Shown: positions 28,996 to 39,859 of the stretch, in pieces | Numbering within the stretch: position 1 is the first letter of the stretch | How the letters are laid out: every line of letters starts with the position of its first letter | DNA from: Adineta steineri | Lineage: Eukaryota; Rotifera; Eurotatoria; Adinetida; Adinetidae | Length of the DNA: 64,000 nucleotides | Assembly (NCBI GenBank): GCA_905250115.1 | Contig: CAJNOI010000041.1 | Location: 451,606-515,605 of the forward strand | Reading direction: 5' to 3' | Made by a program: the position numbers and the translations under genes | The notes under the pieces: generated by a model | Seen by the model: the letters and a program-made list of their open reading frames with translations, nothing else | Databases searched by the model: none | Told to the model about the DNA's origin: nothing

Positions 28996-29490
28996 TTCTT
29001 GCCTTGACTGCTATTTTCTTTCTCTCTCTATCTCTCTGTCTTCCTTCTATATTGTTACACACTTTCTCGACCTTGTATAATTATTCGGTAATAGAGTACT
29101 ATTAGCTGCCACGTGTTGTGAATAGAAAAAGACGATAAGTTATAAACTAAAGCTCATCTAAAGATTATATTGTTTTCTAATCTCAAAATTCTCATCTAAA
29201 ATGAATATTTTCTAATTGATTAGAAATAAATAATATGATGTGATTACTTTTACTATATATATTTTCTTTTCCCCACTGTTACACATTTAAAGATAATAAC
29301 CAGACAATATTTTATATATCATTTAACTATGTGAACGACAAGTGTATATCTCTAGAGTCTTTTGTCATATGCTAATTTGATTTTTTTCTGTTTATTGAAA
29401 AGCTCCTATTTATATTGAGTTCATATATCAATTAGAAAAATTGTCTAATATTAAAAAGACGAAAAAAAGACTTTTTATCTCATTTATTAA

Positions 29491-29504
29491 TCACCTGCAG
29501 GTGA
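29491..29504. promoter_or_regulatory. 14-bp palindrome with overlapping E-boxes
   Basis: TCACCTGCAGGTGA is a perfect inverted repeat containing CACCTG and CAGGTG, the E-box form bound by Snail/ZEB zinc fingers and some bHLH dimers. It lies about 1.1 kb upstream of the PKC start. Binding is inferred only from the sequence. Confidence 0.3.
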
Positions 29505-29849
29505 CAGTTGACAAAGCTCGATATTATTTTCTTTATATATATGTATATAAATGGATATTTATCATTGGACTATATTATTAGTTGACTGCTAGTTCCGTTA
29601 AAGTTTTCTCGGTGAGTTTTGACAGTAATGATTAGGGCGGGTAGTTCACTACGAGACTTACGCACACAATCGCTATTCTAATTGTGGAGAACAAGAGTGT
29701 CTTGATGTTGTTCAAATAAAGGATATTTGCGAGTATATACACGTTTGAAATACAATAGAAAGAGAAGATACGAACGAATGACGTATAATGAAATCTACTA
29801 CATGTACAATCTATTTCGCATTACTCATTCTCATATTGGACTTGTTGTC

Positions 29850-29875
29850 ATTATTATTATTATTATTATTATTAT
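29850..29875. repeat. (ATT)n microsatellite
   Basis: Trinucleotide run of ATT, about eight units, in the gene desert. Confidence 0.9.
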
Positions 29876-32800
29876 AAATGAAAATACGCATTATATATAA
29901 TAAAGATAGACGAGGAACAAAGAAAAAAAAAGCGAACATATAATAAAAAAAACCCTGTATACATTGCGCGAAAGCGCATGCGGCAATTAGATTACGTAAA
30001 ACAGATGACTTTATTATCGTTAGCTTTCTAATAAAGTAAATAAGTTATGCGAGAGTTCCTTTTTCGTTTTTTTTTCTCTAAATTTAATTTTCAATGACGC
30101 CGAAAAAATTTGTGCATCAATTAGACCTAATATTATAGCAAAAATAAAAAGAATATGTTTTTGCTTCATTTAACATATATACATATGGATATATTTATGA
30201 TCATGAGTTCTTACAGATGATTGAATGCATATTTAGATCGTTTCATTAAATTTATAATTTTCTTAATAGACGTTCTTTTCATGTCACTTAAAAGGGTGTT
30301 AAATGAGCAAGAAGAAGCAAAAAGAAAAAAAAAGAAACAGGAAAGCTAATAGAACTGTGCATGTAACATGTAATTATCCAACAAAAAAATTCTATTAGAA
30401 ATTTCAATTTAGATTTTAATTAAAATATGTTGATACTTGAATTAGAGTGATCAACTTCATAATTATTGAAATAATAAAAGATAAAGAAAGTACATTCATT
30501 GTAGTAGTATGACATGCGTTGCATGCATGTACATCGATTTATGCTCTCTCTCTCCTTCTTTCTGGTATTCATCTAATCCAGTTATTACCGAACTGTCTCT
30601 TTCTCCAGAGACAACAGCCAAAAAGTAAAGCAAAGTTGTCTACCACTGTTGTTGCTATTGGTATTGGTATTGCTATTCTTATCTTTTTAGTATGTAGAGA
30701 GTCCTTACTCGTTCTCTTTCATCGTTCGCACAGCTTCAAACGCATGATAGCAACGACGTCAACAAAGAAGAACAGCATACACGCACACATACGATGTATT
30801 TAGAGTATACTACATTGGTATATAATAGCACTTCAATTCGGAAGAAAATGCATAAGCATATATATATATAGATGTATTTTCTGCCCGAATGGTCAAAATA
30901 ATGAGAGAGAAAGAGAGTATGTATTATTGATCGAGACTAGTATAGTTAACCTTGATCATGATCATAATCACTTGGAGAATATACATAGATATATATGATG
31001 AATCATCATAGAAAATAAATAAAATCCTTGTCTCTTTTTAATATCATGTAAGTAAAAGTTAACAACACTCATCTATGTGATCTATCAATGACTTACTTGA
31101 GAGAAAGAAGATAAAAGCGAATATGACAGCTTAATAATCCAAAGCAATCATAGCATGTTTGTTTTAACATGAATTGATGGGTAAATATGATGAACAAAAA
31201 AAAGAAAAAGAAATCTAAAATGCATATAAAATAATTATTCATACAAATAAATAATATTGTATTATTCTTTTCTTTAACTTGTTTGTTATTTAACTTGTCC
31301 GAGGAAGATGATCATTAGAAGCATCAAAAAAAAAAATATGTTAGAAGTAAATGTCAACAAATAAAAAAACTAGAAAGACGAGTAACATTAAGAAAAAGGA
31401 TAAAAGCATCACCGAGAAAGAATAAAAGCGCTACTAAGATTTTGGCTCATCGTCTTCATCGTTGTCGGCATTTTCATCCTATCATCTAAATTCATTATAT
31501 AGATAGAATGAATGAATCAAAAGAAAGACAGAAGAAGACAGTAAAAAGAGAAAATGCGGACAAGATCAAGAATTATTACATTCTATTAGGTTATTAGTTT
31601 CTTATTTTTTGCTTTTTTTCGTTATTAGCTTATCAAAAATGAACATGACTCTTGTGACCCATATTAATAATCATCGATAAATTGTTAATCTATAAAAATA
31701 AAAGAAGTACTTGTAACTTATTACCTGGAAATTCTAATATTAAATAGAATAGTATATATAGAAATATACATATATTGGCCATGAGATTTAGCTTATCTCA
31801 ACTAAATTTTATTGCCTCTTCACTTATTTTACCCCATTCATAGATAATCAGGTTGTTTTTACTGTTCGAATACGACAAGTGGAATAGAGAGTAATGATTA
31901 TCATTATCGAACGATGGTCGTCGTGGGATATGAGCGAAGATCACGCGATCATTGATCATCAATAAGTATTACTTTTTTCTTTTTCTCTCTCTCTATCCTC
32001 TTCTGTTTTTCTTCTTCTAATCTTTGTTTTTGGTATCGATATCACTATTAAATTCTGTGCCTACTAATATTTTGTCTCTCAATCGATTCAAAGTCATGTC
32101 TTAATTTTCTTCTTTCTTGTTTTTTCTTTTATAAAAAAGAATCGATCATTAAGAATCTTATTACGGAAATGATTATTTTATGCTTACCGACGCAATCTTG
32201 TATCATTAAAAAAGTTATTTGTCTTTTTTGTAACATGCATTATCATGATTTGCTACAGTTACATACAACGACGACGACGACGACGGTGATGAAAAACAGA
32301 AAGCCTAGCGCATTTTGCTTGTCTTGTGTGTCTCTACTATATTTATCGATGGTGCTCTCTTTTTTACCAAATACACATTCGCTATGTCAATATATACACA
32401 AATGAGAGAGGGGGAGCGAAGAGAGAAACCGGTAAAGTAGTGACGATGAGAAGCGATAGGATGCCAACATGCTATACTCTGTCATATGCTTCTCTAAGAT
32501 ATGTATTCTCTCAAGGCAAAATAAAGCTTTCTCTTGCTCTTTCTACATGAAACAAAAATAAAACCGAGCAATACAGTTTATTAATATATTTGGGACGATA
32601 TATATGCATGCGTGCTATTTATTTGTGTAGAAATTCAGTAGAGAGAAAAAAAAGATCTATGATATGCCTTAATTTGAAGAAAAGCCGGATGTAAACTATC
32701 GTTCATCGATCGCTTTTGATCTGCACTGCATGCATTTAGACAATACGATTAGATTAGCCGCTGCAACAATGATATTTAGTCGGCAATCGGCTAGAATATT

Positions 32801-33828
32801 TACTACTGCGATTATCATCATATATATATATATATGCGTATATTTTATACAACAAAATCATATTACTTGTATTTGCTTCGTTTTTTCTTTGAAACTAATT
32901 TATCTAAAACCATGCAGAATAATATGGTATTTTTTTTGTTGAAAACTAATTATAATAAAAGCTTTTCTTTATATAAATGCGTCAAATAATTTCCATGATA
33001 TATGCAATGTCAAGTAAAATAAACGAAGACAACATTATATAATTTATTTTCATTATGGAGAAATATGTGACTTGTGAACTGAACAAGGGGAATTCATCTA
33101 CTATGAATAGTAAAAATATTTCATGTGTGTTAGTAATACTAAAAAGTAGATTTGTTAATATATATATATATATTGATAATTTTGCAAATTTACTTAATGG
33201 AAGTCTCAATTGAATATAAAAAGAATCAATAATCGTTCTATCATTGACCTTAAATGAGTATATAATTGACGAATGAATGACATTTATATTTGTAATAAAT
33301 AATCGTACAAATAGTATTACGGAAAAACAAGAAAATCTTGATCCATTTTTTGTATCGATGTTATAGTAATCATAAAAAAGTTGAACTGTCAAGTTTGTCA
33401 ACAGATACTTATCTAAATAAATAAATAAATAAATTGAAATAAGATATTATACTCTGATGTAAATTATCAAATACAGTTGTTTAGAAATATGACAAGTTTT
33501 TATTATTGTTCTATAAAAACAATCACGCTATCGAAATCCCATAGGATAGACAATCAAAATAATATAACTAATCTTATTTTGAAATTGTAGATTTAGAAAA
33601 GGACAATTTCATTTTAGATAATAATATTATTTCTTTCTTTTTTTTTTAAATATTTATCTAACGTGTCTAGAGATATCTTAAAATATAAAATATATAGGTT
33701 AACAAACGTTATCAAAATAAAATCAACAACATAATAAGAAAAGTCTTTATCAAGAACGCGAAGCCTCGAGAACATATAGTAGATTTGTCTTTAGTATCTG
33801 TTTCATCTTATTTCTGTTTTGTTTGAGG

Positions 33829-36262
33829 ATGCAGTATATTAGATGCATAGTTGGTTTTTTGCTTCTTGTTGTTATTAATGTGTTGTTTATTGGTAAATGT
33901 CAATCGACTCCTTTGGATGATTATGTTAAAGCAGCTGATCCACACTTTAATTGGACTGTAATTCAAGTATATCAACAACCCGACTATGTATTATATATTC
34001 TTAATTTTACATCACAAAAATGGTTCGATGGTAAATTAGAATAATTAATTATTCTAAATATTAATATTTATTTATTTATTTATTAGAAAAATTTTCGAGT
34101 CGTCCAATATGGTGGCATTATTTATGTATAAGTGTTCCACATAAACTTACACGACCAAATAATGCTTTTATGCTTATTGATGGTGGTAGTAATAATAATG
34201 GGTATAAAAGAAAATATCTAATAAATAAAGAACTGAATTAATTATTTTTTTATTAAATAATAGATTACCAAAGCCACAAGATAATTTTGTTAGTTTAACA
34301 TCAATGTTTGCTGTAAGTAGTGGAAGTATTGGTGTTGATCTTCAAGATATTCCAAACGAACCAATTCGTTTTGTAGTAAGAATCATTGAATGTTGTATAT
34401 ATTTTTGTTAATTCAGATTTATTGATTAGGCTGATCCAACCAATAGAAGTCGTGGTGAAGATGCTATTATTGCATGGACATGGAAAACATTTATTGAAAA
34501 TCCTGATAACCCATATGTACTTCTTCGTATGCCTATGACCAAAGTACAAAAACAATCATTATTTTTTTGATTTTGTCTAATAATTAAAATTTTTTTTTTC
34601 ATTTAGGCTTGTGTTCGTGCTATGGATGCTGTACAACAATTTGCAAAAGAATTAGGAGTTACTGTACCTCAAAAATTCGTTATAGGAGGTGCTTCTAAAG
34701 TAAATATGTCAATTGATTTGTTTTTCATTCGTTTATTAATTATCTTCTTTGATTGAAATTTTTAGCGTGGATGGGCAAGTAAGTTATTTTAAATGTTTAT
34801 TTTATGAAATGAATTAATTATTCATTTAGCTTGGACAACTGCTGCTGTTGATTATGAACGTGTTGTTGGTGCTGTACCTATTGTTATGGATATTCTAAAT
34901 ATTCGACAAGTAAAGAATAAGATTTATTCATTGAATCAAATACATATTTGTTAATTCTAGAATTTTCATCATCATTTTCGCGTATGTATAATGAATAAAT
35001 AACGATTTAATATCTATGCTTCTATAATTTTTTAAAGTCTTTAAATGGTTGGACATTTGCATTTAAAGATTATTATGCTTTAAATGTTACTCGATATGTT
35101 GATCATCCAAATTTACTTAAATTGGCTCAAATTGTTGATCCTTATAGTAAAATAAACTTCTTTTTATTCACATTTAAAATATCAATTTTTATATTTAGGT
35201 TATTTTGATCGATATAGAAATATGAAAATCTTACAAATTCAATCAAGTGGTGATGAATTTTTCTTACCTGATAACGAAGTAAAATAAAATTAGAAAAAAA
35301 ATGAATTGAATTAGTTTCATTTTATTTAGGATGCATTTTGGAATGATTTACAAGTTGCTACTGGTGGTTCATATTTAAGGTATTTACAATGTAAATTTTT
35401 ATTTATAAAAATAATTATTTTACGTCTTCAGACGATTACCAAATGCTGAACATTCCTGTGCTGGTCATGAAATTAGTCTGTTTTTTACAATGCGAAGTTT
35501 CTATTTAAGTATTTATGATGTAAGTTAATCAAGTAGTGTATACATACATTATTGATTATTATTTTCTTTTATGTTCTAAGAATCGAACATTACCTTCATT
35601 GAAGTGGATTAAAAACTCAAATAATACTCATGGTTACATTCGTGCAACAGTTGATTTTAGTGTCGGTCCAAAACCAATTAGTGCATTTGCTTATCATGCT
35701 CGTACACTTAATGATAAAAGGTATGTATAAATATTTCATATATTCTATTAACTATTTATGTATTCATTCAATAGACGTGATTTTCGTCTTCTTATTGCGG
35801 ATCCAAACAGACCAGGCCACGGAATTGCTAATCCAGTTATTTGGCTTAATACTCCTGTTGTTACAGAAGTAATATTCTAATGTTTTTACAATTTTTCTTT
35901 AATTTGTGTGTTAATGAAAAATGACTAGGAGAATCTGAATGAATCAAAGAGAGTATTGATTATTCTATACATCGTTCTAATAACAAATAGCAGTTGTTTG
36001 CTATTCTATATCATAATTCTAGAGAGAGAGAGTGTACTAACAAATCTTTTTTAATATTATATAGGCACAGACTGCTACAACTATTGTATATTCGTTAACT
36101 ATTGCTAATCCTATGGATGGTTGGGAAGGATTTTATATTCAAGTTAATTTTCCTGGTGCAGATGGTACAGTTCTTGAACTAACAACCGAGACACAAATTG
36201 TTCCTGATACATATCCAACAAGTGATTGCTCCGGTGATAGTTGTTATGGTACTCTTGTTTGA
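33829..36262 (+). CDS. Secreted PhoPQ-activated pathogenicity-related family protein (PqaA/AprA-like)
   Basis: Alpha/beta-hydrolase-like family known from bacteria (PqaA) and Dictyostelium (AprA). Fifteen exons (33829-34030, 34087-34201, 34264-34375, 34430-34543, 34607-34699, 34766-34778, 34830-34909, 34961-34981, 35038-35146, 35199-35278, 35330-35379, 35432-35519, 35581-35720, 35775-35868, 36065-36262) give 502 residues. A signal peptide is clear (hydrophobic core GFLLLVVINVLFI then CQS). Family motifs: LDDYVKAADPHFNW, WWHYL, AIIAWTWKTF, FVIGGASKRGWATWTTAAVD with the presumed nucleophile Ser in GASK, GAVPIVMD, QSSGDEFFLPDN and PNAEHSC. The start is taken at the ATG at 33829. The reaction is not known for the family. 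Its many introns show it is a settled eukaryotic gene. The 3' end nearly meets the PLAT gene. Confidence 0.92.
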
Positions 36263-36286
36263 TTTGATCCTTTTTTTGTTATTTCA

Positions 36287-36292
36287 AATAAA
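36287..36292 (+). terminator. Poly(A) signal of PhoPQ-related gene
   Basis: AATAAA 25 bases after the TGA and 9 bases before the stop codon of the convergent PLAT gene, so the two transcripts very likely overlap at their 3' ends. Confidence 0.55.
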
Positions 36293-36300
36293 AAGAAAAA

Positions 36301-38808
36301 TTAAGAAAGTCTTTCAGGTCGTGTTTTAGTTTCTTTTTGTATTGGTCCATTCATTTTCTTTAATAAACGTCTTAATTCACGATAATTTTGTTGTGCTTGA
36401 TATAGACTAGGTGCAAATGTATGACGTTTTTGATGATCTTCTATTTCAGCCATCTTCAAATTATCAATTGAAACAGATTTTTGAATATTATTTATTAATG
36501 GCTTTATTTTCGATGAATAAATTTCATTCGTCGTATTTGATAGAGATGGTTCATCATGTGTTTTCGAATATACAGGTTCTGGTGGAATATTTGATATTTG
36601 AGGAGTTTTTTTAATCGTTTGTTGTTGATGAATAGGTAAAGAAATAATTTTAGCTTCTTTAGATTTAAGATCACCGACTAATTGCCATAATGAATTATAT
36701 TCACCATTTTTTATAAACATTATTCTAAATAATATGATATTTTTTGTATCGATATAATACAAATAGATTACCGTTCACATTTCGCACCACTGAAAAGACT
36801 TGGCAATAGACCTAAATAGATAAATTCCTTTCCGAATATCTCAATATGAGTAACAGTATATGAAAATAACAAGACTATAATTGATAATTCTCTTCAAGAC
36901 TTACCTTTTGGTTCTAATGTAATCGATACAGATAACGGATCACCAATATCTACATCTTCAATATGAAATAAATCAACACATTCTTTTTCAAATGGATCAT
37001 TATCATTTGTCAATGATTCTTTTAATTCAATGGGTCCTAAAAATAATTATTTCTTTTTTCAATAATATTCTTCAAATCTTCTTACCAAATATTCCATTTG
37101 TTCCTTTTACTACAATTTGAAAACTTGCATTTGTTCCCGATAACATTTTATCTGCTGTATGAGTAGCAATATAATAAGAAGCTTTACCATCTGATAATAT
37201 TGGATGTGATCGTGGAATAAATTCTTTATTCGATTGTTCTTTATTTAATATAATATATTTTAAATCGAATTCATAAACGATAGAATTATGTATAATATAC
37301 AATAAATCAAGTGTTAAACTATGTTCTTTAACAGTTTCATCAAGACGTATTGATATAGAATGAATATGACCAATTTCTAATGCTTTTATATGAAATAAAT
37401 CCTTTAATAAAACATGAGATTGCCAACAAGAAAGCAAAAGGGTAGGTCTATTTTCTTTACTGTATGTTTACTAGTAAATGGATGATCAGGATAATTTTCA
37501 GATTTTGATAGATGTTGTTCACCGGATGAAGTTAAATCATCACTATGAAAATTAATATAAACATCACCAGTTGTTCCATCGATATTTCGAATTATAACAT
37601 AATATCGACCGATATCATCTGAAGTTCTAAAGAAAAACACCGAAATTTTATATCTTTTTTTTTCTAATAATTTACGCATTTGATTGTTTATTTAAAATAT
37701 TTAATGAAGTTATATTATCATTATATTTTTTCTGAATATCAAATGAATCCCCATGTTCACCAGTAATTGATAATGGTTTCTGTTCAAAATCAATACTAAT
37801 AAATCGATTAATTTTAATAATTCGATTCAACATTATACGTCCTTAACCATATTTAATCAATTTATTTCGTCAAAATTTCTATTTTTACCTGTAAATGAAT
37901 ATTTATGATGAATAACAAACATCCAATCAATAGGCCATTGACATTTCGATTGTTTATTTTCTGAATATAATTGTAAATGCATTCGTTCTATAGTACCTAT
38001 ATTATGATCTTGCCATTGAAATATATCGAATTGATGTTTTTCAAGAGCATTATTATTATTAATCGATAATGAATGCATACGATAAGAAGATTTCATATCT
38101 ATTTCAGTATGTTGTTGATTATTACCAAATAAAGATAATTTCGGATAACATCCTTTTGAACATGAATCATTACCAGTTTTTATAAATGCATAATAGATAC
38201 TTTCTATAATTAAAACGAAAAGAATATTTTCATTTTCGATATATAATCAAAGAAAAACAACCTTGAGATTCAATGTACGGTTCAGAAACATTTACTATAG
38301 ACGGACTATTTGTTGATAGTACAAGAGAATAGATTGAAATAAGATCACGATATACATGTATACCTAAAATGAAAAAAACTGATATTTTAACGTTTGTTTG
38401 TTCTTTATAAAACACGAACCGTCTATGATAAAGATATTATTGTATTTCCATTCTTTAAATTTAATATCTGGATAAAATTCGATTTGAAAAATTTTGCCGA
38501 TATTATTAATATTAGATGCCAATAAGAAAAGATCAGTTTGATTATCTTTAAAAGTTTTTTGATGTGACTAGAATTATTTCCAAAAAATAAAATCAATTAA
38601 TTTTATTCAGCAAAAATTATTGATTTTCTACTTGTGATTTTCCTAATGCTAATTTTTCTGTTTGTCCATCAGTACCTTTAATAACAACAGTAACATTATC
38701 TCCTGGATCACCATGTAATGTTTTTACAATAAGTATATAAGTTTTTACTATCGATTGAAATTCGTTCATGTCAAAAAAAATTTCCAAAAAATAAAATAAA
38801 CGCGCCAA
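36301..38808 (-). CDS. PLAT/LH2-repeat protein (LOXHD1-like fragment family)
   Basis: Ten exons (38632-38808, 38420-38567, 38262-38363, 37889-38203, 37676-37841, 37461-37626, 37086-37401, 36905-37036, 36772-36811, 36301-36724) join to 661 residues. At least three PLAT-type beta-sandwich units recur: a strand such as YILIVKT or YYVIIRNIDGTTGDVYI, a central D-L-F-x-I...IG element (TDLFLLASNINNIGKIFQI; TDLFHIKALEIGHIH; VDLFHIEDVDIGDPL) and a strand like KEWKYNNIFIID. PLAT domains bind lipid membranes or protein partners, and LOXHD1 uses a chain of them in hair-cell stereocilia. The last 140 residues are a charged, low-complexity tail. No catalytic domain or clear signal peptide is present. The start ATG at 38808 is the weakest point; an in-frame ATG at about 38770 is an alternative. 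Individual repeats are divergent. Confidence 0.78.
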
Positions 38809-39859
38809 TCTATACTATTGTATATAATCCGATATAAATTTAAGTGTAACTTTCAATAAAAATCAAAATCTGTCAAATATAATTGAATTATTACTTGTCA
38901 CGAATAGTCTATAATTAGATTAATACAATAAGTTACTATTTACATAGTTTATTCATGGCATATGCTGATAATCTGAAGTGTGTATTACATCATAGTAGCA
39001 CTATGATGAATTGTCCGAAAGCAAAGTATACCGGATATCCTTTTTTTCTTTGTAAATTAATAGAATTTGCATATAAATTGAATAGAATTCACTTCTTCAA
39101 TTATTAGTCATACTTTTCCTTCTATTCATAAATTTATTCGAAAATGTCCATTACACCTCTGTCTATTGATATTATTGTCTTTGTTTCACTTTTTTTTGAA
39201 CATAATTGTGCAAAAAAAAGCACATAACTGAAGAGAACAAAAGAAAACAAAAAAGCATAAGACAAAAAAGAAGAAGAGAAAACTATATATGCGCTATTTA
39301 CGACAATGAATAAAGAGCCAAAAAATAGATCATAAGAGAACTTAAGGATTTAAAAAGAAGAAGAAAAAAAAGAAAAGAAAAAAATGCATGTGTACTCCTT
39401 AACATATCAATATACATACATTTGAAATCAAAAGAACAAATCAAGAATGTGCTGCCGATGTTATCATCACAGACAAGAAGAAGAAGAACAAAAGAAAGAA
39501 AACATCCACATACATATACACAAATATTGATGAGTACTTACGCGTTCGTATATACACAAGAATAAAGATATAAACAACAAAAGAATAGAAACCCTACTGC
39601 GTGACGATAGAAATAAGAGGGAAAGAGAAACAAACAAAAATAAATAAATAACGTTCATTAACACGTTAAACGTGTTGAAAACTGAAACGAATTCGTAGAG
39701 AGAGAAAAAAACGTAAGAATGAAATCGAACTCATAGAGACGATAAAGAAATAATATTGTGGGTCTAGTCTAGAAGACATTAAGATTTTTTCCACAAAAAG
39801 AAAAACAGAAAACATGTCACGCGGGCAGCAAAAATGGAGTTATATAAACAAAGAAATTT
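38809..39859. other. Intergenic, purine-rich; no gene seen
   Basis: About 1 kb upstream of the PLAT gene and downstream of the phosphatase gene. It has long AAG/GAA-rich stretches at about 39230-39390 and 39475-39510. No coding exon was found. Confidence 0.5.

Larger units (their letters stand above)
28436..33828. other. 5.4-kb gene desert between PKC and PhoPQ-related gene
   Basis: No exon chain with family similarity could be built on either strand. The segment next to PKC (28560-28800) is richer in CpG and GAT repeats and probably contains its promoter. The rest has simple repeats (CT run 28981-28995, ATT run 29850-29875, several TA runs), a 14-bp E-box palindrome at 29491-29504 and a small GC-rich hairpin at 29965-29978. 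Both neighbouring genes point away from it, so it is a likely shared regulatory region. Non-coding RNA genes cannot be excluded. Confidence 0.5.

Noticed and set aside
28820..29080. 86-codon frame next to the PKC 5' region
   Set aside because: Created by CT-rich repeat sequence.
30519..30803. 94-codon frame with a hydrophobic segment
   Set aside because: Low-complexity surroundings, no homology recognised and no splice context.
32982..33401. 139-codon minus-strand reading frame in the gene desert
   Set aside because: Hydrophobic, AT-driven composition (Ile, Phe, Tyr, Ser), no family motif and no splice-linked partners; likely chance.
39230..39510. Purine-rich AAG/GAA stretch as a possible functional repeat
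   Set aside because: Irregular composition bias without periodic units; treated as simple low-complexity spacer.
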